Positions 35,139 to 44,569 of a DNA stretch of 64,000 nt are shown here, piece after piece (position 1 is the stretch's first letter; every line of letters begins with the position of its first letter). A model generated the notes under the pieces. It was not told the origin of the DNA, ran no database searches, and worked only from the letters and a program-made list of their open reading frames with translations. The DNA is from Mesorhizobium atlanticum (lineage in GTDB: Bacteria; Pseudomonadota; Alphaproteobacteria; Rhizobiales; Rhizobiaceae), in NCBI RefSeq assembly GCF_003289965.1, contig NZ_QMBQ01000003.1, positions 124,001-188,000 of the forward strand, in the 5' to 3' direction. The translations under genes were made by a program, and so were the position numbers.

Positions 35139-36155
35139 ATGTTACGCACCGTACTGACCGCAGCGCTGGCGATCATGGCCGCCCCGGCCTTCGCCAATGA
35201 TTCCGTCGCCGAGCTCGGCACCGGCGGCCTGATCCTGTCGCGCAGCGATGCCGTCGCCATGCAGAGCGAGGATCTTTTCATCTCGCCGGAGAAGGTGACG
35301 GTCGACTATGTCTTCCGCAACAACACCGACAAGGATGTGAGTTCCATCGTCGCCTTCCCGATGCCGGACATCGAGGGCGATCCCAACGAGATGCCGGCGA
35401 TCCCGGAGGCGCAGAGCGACAACTTCCTCGGCTTCGAGGTGACGATCGATGGCGTCGACGCGAAACCTCAACTCGAACAGAGGGCGTTTGCGCTGGGCAT
35501 CGACATCACTGCCGACCTCAAGGCGCAGAACGTGCCGCTCTATCCGTTCGGCGATGCCGCCAAGGCGGCGCTGGCGAAGCTGCCCAAGGATGTCACCAAG
35601 GATTGGGAAGACCGCGGCATCATCATCGAGGATACGGCCGATGACGGTTCAGGCATGCAGACCGCCTATGTGCCCTTCTGGCAATTGCGCTCGACCTATT
35701 GGTGGCGTTCGACCTTCCCGGCCAACAAGGAAGTTCATGTCTCGCATCGCTACAAGCCCAGCGTCGGCGGCACCTCCTCGGTCAGCTTCTTCTCCGAGGG
35801 CCAGTTCCGGGATCCGCAATACAGCGCCTACAAGACGCGCTATTGCATGGACGGCGCGTTCGAGAACGCGGTGCGCAAGGCCGCGAGGGAAAATCCCGAC
35901 GGCTACCCGAAATATTATGAGAGCCGGATCGCCTATATCCTCACCACGGGCGGCAACTGGGCTTCCGGCACTATCGGCAATTTCAAGCTGACGATCGACA
36001 AGAGCAGCCCCAAGAACCTCGTCTCCTTCTGCGGCGACAATGTCAAAAAGGTCGGACCGACGACATTCGAGATCACCGCGAAGGATTTCTATCCCGAGCG
36101 CGACATCGACATCCTGCTGCTCGAGCCGTCCGACAATGGCGGGAACGGCGGCTGA
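35139..36155 (+). CDS. Secreted DUF4424 family protein
   Basis: A 338-residue protein with signal peptide MLRTVLTAALAIMAAPAFAN. The mature part starts DSVAELGTGGLILSRSDAVA, then EDLFISPEKVTVDYVFRNNT, the typical DUF4424 opening. Aromatic-rich beta segments such as PFWQLRSTYWWRSTFPANKE follow. It is probably periplasmic with a beta-sandwich body, and its function is unknown. Its stop overlaps the folA start by one base, so it is co-transcribed with folA. Confidence 0.85.
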   Translation: MLRTVLTAALAIMAAPAFANDSVAELGTGGLILSRSDAVAMQSEDLFISPEKVTVDYVFRNNTDKDVSSIVAFPMPDIEGDPNEMPAIPEAQSDNFLGFEVTIDGVDAKPQLEQRAFALGIDITADLKAQNVPLYPFGDAAKAALAKLPKDVTKDWEDRGIIIEDTADDGSGMQTAYVPFWQLRSTYWWRSTFPANKEVHVSHRYKPSVGGTSSVSFFSEGQFRDPQYSAYKTRYCMDGAFENAVRKAARENPDGYPKYYESRIAYILTTGGNWASGTIGNFKLTIDKSSPKNLVSFCGDNVKKVGPTTFEITAKDFYPERDIDILLLEPSDNGGNGG

Positions 36156-36673
36156 TGGACATCGCGATCTATGTCGCCATCGCCGAAAACGGCGTGATCG
36201 GCCGCGAGGGCGGCCTGCCATGGCGGCTTTCCACCGATCTCAAGCGCTTCAAGGCCGACACGATGGGCAAACCGATCATCATGGGCCGCAAGACCTATGA
36301 GGGCATCGGCCGGCCGCTGCCCGGCCGGCTCAACATCGTGGTGACGCGCGACAAGGCCTGGCGCGCCGAAGGCATCGAGGTGGCCCACTCGCTGGATGAC
36401 GCGATCGCGCTGGCCAGGGTGCGCGGCCGCTGCATGGCGGGCGCCGAGGAGATCTGCGTGGTTGGTGGCGGCGAGATCTATGCCCAGGCCTTGCCGCTGG
36501 CCGACCGGCTGCATGTGACGCATGTGCTGGCCAGCGTCGATGGCGACGCGCATTTCCCGCCGATCGACCCGAGCACCTGGCAAGTCGTCAGCGCCGAGGA
36601 TTTCCCCGCCGGCGAGAAGGACAGCCACGCCACGCGTTATACGGTTTACGAGCGCCGCCGCGACGATCGTTGA
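36155..36673 (+). CDS. folA: Dihydrofolate reductase
   Basis: A 172-residue enzyme of normal DHFR length that regenerates tetrahydrofolate for ThyA. Motifs: IYVAIAENGVIGREGGLPWR at the start with the catalytic acidic-residue helix LSTDLKRFKADTMGKPIIMG, then RKTYEGIGRPLPGRLNIVVT and EEICVVGGGEIYAQALPLAD. It begins on the last base of the DUF4424 stop. It is 247 bases upstream of hflK. Confidence 0.96.
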   Translation: MDIAIYVAIAENGVIGREGGLPWRLSTDLKRFKADTMGKPIIMGRKTYEGIGRPLPGRLNIVVTRDKAWRAEGIEVAHSLDDAIALARVRGRCMAGAEEICVVGGGEIYAQALPLADRLHVTHVLASVDGDAHFPPIDPSTWQVVSAEDFPAGEKDSHATRYTVYERRRDDR

Positions 36674-36920
36674 CGACGACAAAGGGTCGCTACCGATCCA
36701 AATCGCACGGGGACGATGGCCCATCGCGTTGAAAGCGGGTCAAGGCGTCCCTATAGAAGAACGGTGTTGCAGCGGCCCGCGTCCAACCGGACGCACAAGA
36801 GGTCGCCGTAATACTTTGATTTTGGCGCATGATTCCTTTTCGAAAACCGATATGGGTTTTCGGGGTCTTGCGTTAGGATTGCGCCGCAAGGCCTGAGGGA
36901 ACCGAAGCGAAAGGACATTC
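36674..36920. repeat. folA-hflK intergenic region with degenerate family C palindrome
   Basis: The segment 36827-36872 begins GCATGAT and holds a perfect hairpin CGAAAACC-GATATG-GGTTTTCG (36841-36862), resembling the family C repeats at 56853 and 62984 but with a decayed right end. The rest of the region should carry the hflKC promoter, which I cannot place. No gene is seen. Confidence 0.5.
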
Positions 36921-38027
36921 ATGCCCTGGAACGACAAGAGCGGCGGCGGCGGCCCATGGGGCGGCGGCGGCAATCAGGGACCCTGGGGCCAGGGACCGAA
37001 AGGGCCAAGCGGACCGCAGGGTTCCCCGCCCGATCTCGAGGACATCATCCGCCGAGGCCAGGACAGGTTGCGGCGCGCGCTTCCGGGCGGCGGCGGCGCC
37101 AGCCCGGCGGTGCTCGGGCTCATCGCTCTGGCGCTCGTCGTGCTGTGGGCCTTCAAGGCGATCTATACCGTGCAGCCAGACGAGGTCGCCGTCGAGTTGC
37201 GCTTCGGCCAGCCTAAGACCGAGCTTTCGCAACCTGGCCTGCATTTCCACTGGTGGCCGATCGAAACGGTCGAGTCGGCCAAGATCTCCGAGCAACTGGT
37301 CAGCATCGGCGGCGGCGCGAGCAGCGGCTCCGGGCTGATGCTCTCCGGCGACCAGAACATCGTCAACGTTCAGTTCTCGGTGGCCTACCAGGTCTCGGAT
37401 CCCAAAGCTTACCTGTTCGACGTCTCCGATCCCGACGGCATGCTGGCGCAGGTCGCCGAGAGCGCGATGCGCGAAGTCGTCGGCCGGCGCCCGGCCCAGG
37501 ATATTTTCCGCGACGATCGCCAGGGCATCGCCACCGCGGTGCGCGAGATCATCCAGGGCACGCTCGACGGCTACAAGACCGGTCTCCAGGTCAACGCGGT
37601 CTCGATCGAGGATGCGGCGCCGCCGCGCGAGGTGGCCGACGCATTCGATGAAGTGCAGCGCGCCGAGCAGGACGAAGACAAATTCGTCGAGCAGGCCAAC
37701 CAGTATTCCAACCAGAAGCTCGGACAGGCGCGCGGCGAAGCGGCGCAGATCCGCGAAGACGCGGCCGCCTACAAGAACCGGGTCGTTCAGGAGGCGGAAG
37801 GCGAGGCGCAGCGCTTCATCTCCGTCTACAACGAATACGCCAAAGCGCCCGACGTCACGCGCAAGCGCCTTTATCTCGAAACCATGGAGAGGATCCTGAA
37901 GGACTCGAACAAGGTCGTCGTCGAGCCGGGCAACGGTCAGGGCGTGCTGCCTTACCTGCCGCTGCCGGCTTTGCAGCCGAAAGCGCCGCCGTCGCCCCTG
38001 GGCGTCACGACGGGAGGTAACCAGTGA
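36921..38027 (+). CDS. hflK: FtsH protease modulator HflK
   Basis: A 368-residue SPFH-family protein. The Gly/Pro-rich cytoplasmic N-terminus (NDKSGGGGPWGGGGNQGPWG) is typical of HflK. One helix follows (SPAVLGLIALALVVLWAFKA), then the SPFH domain (IYTVQPDEVAVELRFGQPKT) and a Glu/Gln-rich coiled coil in the periplasm. HflKC forms a large cage around FtsH in the inner membrane and restrains its proteolysis. Its stop shares a base with the hflC start. Confidence 0.95.
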   Translation: MPWNDKSGGGGPWGGGGNQGPWGQGPKGPSGPQGSPPDLEDIIRRGQDRLRRALPGGGGASPAVLGLIALALVVLWAFKAIYTVQPDEVAVELRFGQPKTELSQPGLHFHWWPIETVESAKISEQLVSIGGGASSGSGLMLSGDQNIVNVQFSVAYQVSDPKAYLFDVSDPDGMLAQVAESAMREVVGRRPAQDIFRDDRQGIATAVREIIQGTLDGYKTGLQVNAVSIEDAAPPREVADAFDEVQRAEQDEDKFVEQANQYSNQKLGQARGEAAQIREDAAAYKNRVVQEAEGEAQRFISVYNEYAKAPDVTRKRLYLETMERILKDSNKVVVEPGNGQGVLPYLPLPALQPKAPPSPLGVTTGGNQ

Positions 38028-38983
38028 TGGCCAACCGTCTTCCCATCATCGCCGTCATCGCGGCGGTCCTCCTGTTCCTGCTCTATTCCTCGGTGTTCGT
38101 GGTCAATGCCGGCCAGCAGGCGATCGTCCTGCGGTTCGGCGAGATCATCGACGTCAAGAACGAGCCCGGCATCTACTTCAAGGCGCCTTTCGCCTTCTTC
38201 GATGCCGACAGCGTGCAGATGGTCGAGAAGCGCGTGATGCGCTTCGACCTCGACAACATCCGCGTCCAGGTCTCGGGCGGCAAGTTCTATGAGGTCGATG
38301 CCTTCATCGCCTACCGGATCTCGGATCCGCGTACGTTCCGCGCGGCTGTGTCCGGTCAGGTTGAACTGGCCGAAGCCCGGCTGAGGACGCGTCTCGACGC
38401 GGCGCTGCGCCGCGTTTACGGCTTGCGCGACTTCGAGGCCGCGCTCTCCGAGGAGCGCGGCAACATGATGCGCGAGGTGCGCGATCAGCTTCGCCCCGAC
38501 GCGACCTCGCTCGGCCTCGACATCGAGGACGTGCGTATCCGCCGGACCGATCTGACGGCGGAGGTCTCGCAGCAGACCTATGACCGCATGAAGGCCGAGC
38601 GCCTGGCGGAAGCCGAGCGTCTGAGGGCGCGCGGCAACGAGGCGGCGCAGCGCATCAGGGCGCGGGCCGACCGCGAGGTCGTCGAGATCGTCGCCGAAGC
38701 GCAGAAGGAATCGGAAATCCTGCGCGGTGAGGGCGAGGCGCAACGCAGCGCGACCTTCGCGGATGCCTATAAGCGCGATCCCGCCTTCTTCGATTTCTAC
38801 CGCTCGATGAACGCCTACGGCACGGCGCTGGACAACACGGGAACGACGATGGTGCTCTCGCCCGAGTCCGAGTTCTTCCGCTACTTCCGCGATCCGGGCA
38901 GCAAGCCTCAGCCCGGGCAACCGACGCTGCCCGCGCCCACCGCGCCTGCGGCACCGGCTACGCAACCCGGCACCGCCCAGTAG
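38027..38983 (+). CDS. hflC: FtsH protease modulator HflC
   Basis: A 318-residue partner of HflK: N-terminal helix LPIIAVIAAVLLFLLYSSVF, SPFH domain (VVNAGQQAIVLRFGEIIDVK), and the conserved tail FADAYKRDPAFFDFYRSMNA YG-type motif before a Pro/Ala-rich end. ATG 38027 overlaps the hflK stop; the GTG three bases earlier is unlikely. The next gene is the small DUF2065 membrane protein, then a Do-type protease. Confidence 0.95.
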   Translation: MANRLPIIAVIAAVLLFLLYSSVFVVNAGQQAIVLRFGEIIDVKNEPGIYFKAPFAFFDADSVQMVEKRVMRFDLDNIRVQVSGGKFYEVDAFIAYRISDPRTFRAAVSGQVELAEARLRTRLDAALRRVYGLRDFEAALSEERGNMMREVRDQLRPDATSLGLDIEDVRIRRTDLTAEVSQQTYDRMKAERLAEAERLRARGNEAAQRIRARADREVVEIVAEAQKESEILRGEGEAQRSATFADAYKRDPAFFDFYRSMNAYGTALDNTGTTMVLSPESEFFRYFRDPGSKPQPGQPTLPAPTAPAAPATQPGTAQ

Positions 38984-38988
38984 CGGCG

Positions 38989-39174
38989 GTGCAGGACTTT
39001 GTCGCGGCGATCGGCCTGGTCCTCGTGATTGAGGGCCTGGTCTATGGCGGGTTTCCGGGATTGGCCCGGAAGCTGGCGACGGAAGTGCTGTCGATGCCCG
39101 AGAATGCGCTGCGGATCGGGGGCCTTGCGGCGATCGCCGTCGGTGTCGCCGTTGTCTGGCTGGTGCGCGGCTAG
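38989..39174 (+). CDS. DUF2065 small membrane protein (YjeT-like)
   Basis: A 61-residue protein with two hydrophobic helices (FVAAIGLVLVIEGLVYGGFP and IGGLAAIAVGVAVVWLVRG). It matches DUF2065, whose genes commonly follow hflC in proteobacteria, as here with a 5-base gap. The start is GTG 38989, since no ATG fits. It probably associates with the HflKC/FtsH membrane complex, but no activity is known. Confidence 0.88.
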   Translation: MQDFVAAIGLVLVIEGLVYGGFPGLARKLATEVLSMPENALRIGGLAAIAVGVAVVWLVRG

Positions 39175-39188
39175 TTTTTTGTTTTTAC

Positions 39189-39232
39189 GCAATTCCGGAC
39201 AGAAAACCGCTGCGCACTTTTCCTGGAATTGC
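39189..39232. repeat. Intergenic palindromic repeat, family A copy 3
   Basis: A 44-bp element with the same GCAATTCC/GGAATTGC ends as the copies at 11726 and 18284; internal changes include ACAG for ACGG and GCTGCGCAC for GCTTCACAC. It lies between the DUF2065 gene and the protease gene. Confidence 0.85.
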
Positions 39233-39384
39233 TCGAATGAAAATTCCTTGGTGCCGCGGCAATTGACGGTTTATCCTTCGCCAATAGCTACGGCCGCAAA
39301 CGTGCCGTATTTCTTGCCAACATGAACCGGACAGGCGCCTTTGCGGATGCGCTTTTCCTTTTTCAGAACCACCGGGAGGCCATG

Positions 39385-40902
<1,518 letters not shown>

Positions 40903-40942
40903 GTCCGAAACGTTCAGCAACCGATTGATGTTTCAATGAATA

Positions 40943-40967
40943 GGGCGGCTAGCGAGCCGCCCTTTTT
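40943..40967. terminator. Rho-independent terminator shared by convergent genes
   Basis: GGGCGGCT-AGCG-AGCCGCCC followed by TTTTT ends the protease gene. The stop codon of the convergent acetyltransferase (40949-40951) lies inside the stem-loop, an unusually tight packing. Confidence 0.9.
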
Positions 40968-41521
40968 CGTGCCTGCCAGCCCTCGCGCGACAGCCTGTAA
41001 ATGACATGCCGCTTGAGATGCGGGTGGCTGTCGGGGACACTTGGATGGTCGAAGTCGGCGTCCGGATCGGCGCGCATGCCGAGCCGCTTCATGACGGCGA
41101 TCGAACGATGGTTATCCGCGACCGCGAACGATACGATCTCGTCGACGCCAAGCGTTTCGAAACCGAAGGCGAGCCAGGCTTCCGCCGCCTCGGTGACATA
41201 GCCATTGCCCCAGAATTCGGGCGCCAGCCGCCAGCCGATCTCGATCGTGCCGGGCGCCAACACATCTATGTCTTCCGTTCCGGACAAGCCGACGAAGCCG
41301 ATGCATTCGCGGGTCGCGGCAATCTCGGCCGCGGCGAAGCCGTAGCCGTCCTCTTCGATCCAGGCGCGGACCTCGTCCATCTTGGCGTCGGCAGCGGCAC
41401 GGTCGCGGCGGAACGGGAAAAATTCCATCACGCGTTCATCGGAGTTGATGCGGTGGAAAAGCTTGCGGTCGCGATCCTCCCAGTTGCGCAGGATGAGGCG
41501 CTCGGTGCGGATCGGCGTCAT
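40949..41521 (-). CDS. GNAT family N-acetyltransferase (RimJ-like)
   Basis: A 190-residue enzyme. The start TPIRTERLILRNWEDRDRKL is typical of RimJ/RimL-type GNATs; GTIEIGWRLAPEFWGNGYVT EAAEAWL contains the acetyl-CoA pyrophosphate-binding loop. VADNHRSIAVMKRLGMR is the usual C-terminal motif. The acceptor is unknown and could be a protein N-terminus or a small amine. The gene's stop lies within the terminator of the protease gene. Confidence 0.88.
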   Translation of the reverse strand: MTPIRTERLILRNWEDRDRKLFHRINSDERVMEFFPFRRDRAAADAKMDEVRAWIEEDGYGFAAAEIAATRECIGFVGLSGTEDIDVLAPGTIEIGWRLAPEFWGNGYVTEAAEAWLAFGFETLGVDEIVSFAVADNHRSIAVMKRLGMRADPDADFDHPSVPDSHPHLKRHVIYRLSREGWQARKRAAR

Positions 41522-41566
41522 GGGAGACCTCTTGATAATTCTACTCCGGCGGACATCTGACGCGGC

Positions 41567-41620
41567 TTTCTGCGCTTCCGGTGCTCACGGACTCAAATGT
41601 CCGCTCCGCTCCGGTTCTCG
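41567..41620. repeat. Dispersed repeat family D copy 1
   Basis: A roughly 54-bp element beginning TTTCTGCGCTTCCGGTGCTC and containing GGACT...GTCCGCTCCGCTCCGG. A near-identical copy lies at 44447-44500. It lies between the acetyltransferase start and the serB stop. Confidence 0.75.
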
Positions 41621-41664
41621 ACAGCCACACCACATGTCTCGCCGGAGCGAATTCTGAAGAGGTC

Positions 41665-42552
41665 TCACTCTACAAACTCGTCCTGGCGGTAACCCTGGAG
41701 ATAGAGCAGCGCGGTCAAGTCGCCGTGGTCGATGCGGATCCGGGCCTGCTCGGCCACCGCCGGCTTGGCGTGGAGCGCCACGCCTGTGCCGGCAAGACGG
41801 ATCATGTCGAGATCGTTGGCGCCGTCACCGACCGCGATGGCGTCCTCCGTCGTCAGCCCGTGCCTCTTCGCGATGTCCAGCAGCGCTTCGGCCTTGGCGG
41901 CGCGGCCGAGGATCGGCTCGGCCACCTTGCCGGTGAATGCGCCGTCTTCCTCGATCAGGCGATTGGCCCGGTTTTCCTGGAATCCCAGCATGGCGGCGAT
42001 GCGGCTGGTGAAGACATCGAAGCCGCCCGAGACCAGCGCCGTCCAGGCGCCGTTGGCGCGCATCGTCTGCACCAAGGCGCGGCCGCCGGCGGCGAGCGTC
42101 AGCCGGTTGGCGATGATGCGGTCGACCACGGCGGTGTCGAGGCCCTTCAGCAGGGCGACGCGCTCGCGCAATGCGGGCTCGAAGGCGATCTCGCCATTCA
42201 TCGAGCGCGCGGTGATCGCGGCGACATGGTCCTTGACGCCGATCTCGTCGGCGAGCTCGTCGATGCATTCCTGGTCGATCATGGTCGAATCCATGTCGGC
42301 GAGCAGGATCTTCTTTCGCCTGCCTTCGGCGGGCTGGACAACGATATCGACCGGCTCGGAAGCCAGTGCGGCGCGCAGATTGGCGGTCATTTCGCCGATA
42401 TCCGGCGTCTGCGGCAAAACGAGATCGCAGGCGACGTCTTCAGCCAGCCAACGGACGGCGCTTGCGCCGGTGGCCCGCAAGGCCATATTCGCAAGCGAGG
42501 CCGGCACGGCGCGGGCTTCTGGACGGGACACTAAAGTGGCGATCAGCGGCAT
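41665..42552 (-). CDS. serB: Phosphoserine phosphatase
   Basis: A 295-residue HAD phosphatase, the last step of serine synthesis. The HAD motifs are KKILLADMDSTMIDQECIDE (nucleophile Asp in DMDST), TALVSGGFDVFTSRIA, and AVGDGANDLDMIRLAGTGVA. The N-terminal 75 residues form a regulatory ACT-like region. ATG 42552 gives the usual length. It is divergent from miaA and the two starts overlap by 17 bases. Confidence 0.94.
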   Translation of the reverse strand: MPLIATLVSRPEARAVPASLANMALRATGASAVRWLAEDVACDLVLPQTPDIGEMTANLRAALASEPVDIVVQPAEGRRKKILLADMDSTMIDQECIDELADEIGVKDHVAAITARSMNGEIAFEPALRERVALLKGLDTAVVDRIIANRLTLAAGGRALVQTMRANGAWTALVSGGFDVFTSRIAAMLGFQENRANRLIEEDGAFTGKVAEPILGRAAKAEALLDIAKRHGLTTEDAIAVGDGANDLDMIRLAGTGVALHAKPAVAEQARIRIDHGDLTALLYLQGYRQDEFVE

Positions 42553-43486
42553 CGAACATTCCGGCAGGCAGGCGGGCGAAGGCCGCGTCAAGAACGCGAT
42601 CCTGATAGCCGGGCCGACAGCCAGCGGCAAGTCGGCGCTGGCGCTCGATCTTGCCGCACGCGGTGGGGGGGTCATCGTCAACACCGATTCCATGCAGGGC
42701 TATTCGGTGCTCGACGTCTTGACCGCGCGGCCGACCGCCGCCGAAACGGCGCGCGTGCCGCATTTCCTGTACGGGCATGTGCATCCCTCCACCGCCTATT
42801 CCACCGGCGCCTGGCTGCGCGATGTGACGAAGCTGATCGAGAACGGCTCCCTGTCGGGCCGTCCGGTTGTTTTCGTCGGCGGCACCGGTCTCTATTTCCG
42901 CGCCCTGGCCGAGGGCATCTCGGATATGCCGGACATTCCACCGGCGGTGCGTGAGCGCTGGCGGTACGAGCTCAAGGAGCAAGGAGCCGAAAGGCTGCAT
43001 CGCCTGCTGATGCACGAGGATTCCGCCATGGCCATGCAACTCAGGCCGACGGACGGTCAGCGAATCGTGCGGGCGCTCGAAGTGCTCGATGCTTCGGGAC
43101 GTTCCATCCTGGAGTGGCAGGCGGCGCGCGGCCGCCCGCTGATCGACCGCGACAGCGCCCGTTTCCTGGTCATCGAGCCGGATCGGGAGCAACTGGTCCG
43201 GCGCATAGAGGCGCGTTTCGACCAGATGCTCGACAAGGGCGCGCTGGACGAAGTACGGCAGCTTACGGCGCTCGGCCTCGACCCGGACCTGCCGGCGATG
43301 AAAGCGATCGGGGTGCGCGAGCTGCAGGCGGCGATGGCCGGACAGTCCGGCTTTCCCGAGGCGATCGAGCGGGCCAAGATCGCGACGCGGCAGTATGCCA
43401 AGCGCCAGTCGACCTGGTTCAGGCACCAGCTTGGCGCGGAGTGGCGCAGGCTGCGGCCGGGCGATGAAGCGGCAGTTCACGACTGA
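42536..43486 (+). CDS. miaA: tRNA dimethylallyltransferase
   Basis: A 316-residue enzyme adding dimethylallyl to A37 of tRNAs reading U-starting codons. P-loop: NAILIAGPTASGKSALALDL. Then VNTDSMQGYSVLDVLTARPT, with G in place of the common V/I, and FVGGTGLYFRALAEGI. The C-terminus ATRQYAKRQSTWFRHQL is diagnostic. No ATG fits between the P-loop and the preceding stop-free region, so I take GTG 42536 after GACGGGACACTAAA. That start lies inside the serB coding region on the other strand. Confidence 0.92.
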   Translation: MAISGIEHSGRQAGEGRVKNAILIAGPTASGKSALALDLAARGGGVIVNTDSMQGYSVLDVLTARPTAAETARVPHFLYGHVHPSTAYSTGAWLRDVTKLIENGSLSGRPVVFVGGTGLYFRALAEGISDMPDIPPAVRERWRYELKEQGAERLHRLLMHEDSAMAMQLRPTDGQRIVRALEVLDASGRSILEWQAARGRPLIDRDSARFLVIEPDREQLVRRIEARFDQMLDKGALDEVRQLTALGLDPDLPAMKAIGVRELQAAMAGQSGFPEAIERAKIATRQYAKRQSTWFRHQLGAEWRRLRPGDEAAVHD

Positions 43487-43612
43487 CCAAAAGCCTTTTT
43501 CAATCAGCGCCTTAAAATCCTTTGTTCTAATTCCCGCGATGGTTGTCCGGGTTAACGGTCCGTAAGGCCCGCTATGGCATAAGCTCGAGGGTTACAGTGG
43601 CGCGGGGAGTAG

Positions 43613-44404
43613 ATGCGTTTCCACAAGGCGGAATCGGCATTTTTCGTTTTTATTTTCGTGATCCTGGCCGCTGGCCTGGTGACTTTCCATGCCTATGGTC
43701 AGTTGCAGGACATCGCCTCGGACCTCGATGCCGCGTCGCGCGTCGACAAAATCGTCTATCTCAACAAGTTGCTGTTCGTCACCGGGGCGCTGCTGGCGAC
43801 CGCGCTGTTCTTCGGGACCTTCTTCATCTACCCGCTGATTCGTGGCCAGGTGCGGGAAGAGGGCAAGCTCAGGGCCATGACGGTCTCGCTCAGCGCCCGT
43901 TCGCAGACGCTCGAACAGGCCGCGCTCACCGACGGTCTGACGGGCATGCAGAACCGCCGCTATTTCGACGATGCGCTACGCGAATATCTCCACGAGTTTC
44001 GCCGCATCGACAGGCCTGTCGGACTGATGATCCTCGATCTCGATCATTTCAAGCAGGTCAACGACACGCATGGTCATGATGTCGGCGACGAAGTGTTGAG
44101 GGCCGTCGCCACCTGCCTGAGAGGCATGACGCGCTATCACGATGTGGTGGCGCGGCTGGGCGGCGAGGAGTTTGCCGTCGTCACGCCCAATATGGATGTC
44201 GAACTGCTTGCCAGGTTCGCCGAGCGCATCCGCAAGGCGATCGCCAACCTGTCGATCCTGTCGGGCAATGTGCGGCTCAAGGTCACCACCAGCGTCGGCC
44301 TCGCCGTCTGGGACCACAAGGAGAGCGCCGAGGATTTCTACCGACGCGCCGACCGCCAGCTCTACGAGGCGAAGAAGCAGGGCCGCAACCGCGTCTGCGC
44401 CTAA
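43613..44404 (+). CDS. Membrane GGDEF diguanylate cyclase
   Basis: A 263-residue protein. There are two helices (AFFVFIFVILAAGLVTFHAY and LFVTGALLATALFFGTFFIY), a short coiled linker, then a GGDEF domain. The active motif is GGEEF in VARLGGEEFAVV, and the RYHD immediately before VVARL is an RxxD product-inhibition site. LTDGLTGMQNRRYFDDALRE and LDLDHFKQVNDTHGHDVGD are typical, so it should make cyclic di-GMP. The short periplasmic loop leaves little room for a sensor. It follows miaA by 126 bases. Confidence 0.92.
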   Translation: MRFHKAESAFFVFIFVILAAGLVTFHAYGQLQDIASDLDAASRVDKIVYLNKLLFVTGALLATALFFGTFFIYPLIRGQVREEGKLRAMTVSLSARSQTLEQAALTDGLTGMQNRRYFDDALREYLHEFRRIDRPVGLMILDLDHFKQVNDTHGHDVGDEVLRAVATCLRGMTRYHDVVARLGGEEFAVVTPNMDVELLARFAERIRKAIANLSILSGNVRLKVTTSVGLAVWDHKESAEDFYRRADRQLYEAKKQGRNRVCA

Positions 44405-44446
44405 AATTCCGAAGATGAATTCGTGAGGCCGGCCGTATGCCGCCGT

Positions 44447-44500
44447 TTTCTGCGCTTCCGGTGCTCACGGACTTGATGTCCGCTCCGCTCCGGTTCCCGC
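44447..44500. repeat. Dispersed repeat family D copy 2
   Basis: It starts TTTTCTGCGCTTCCGGTGCT and holds CGGAC-TTGAT-GTCCG (44468-44482) as a perfect 5-bp hairpin, then CTCCGCTCCGGTTC. It matches the copy at 41567-41620 over about 50 bases. It lies 43 bases after the GGDEF gene stop, between convergent genes. Confidence 0.75.
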
Positions 44501-44569
44501 AAACGACACCATCCGACTCGGCCTGACGAATTCCCTATCGGAATTTGCTCACCGTCCGGCGTCGGGTGG

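Noticed and set aside
41732..42535. N-terminal extension of miaA
   Set aside because: The frame is open but antisense to serB; the MiaA domain begins at about 42587 and the serB motifs are intact.
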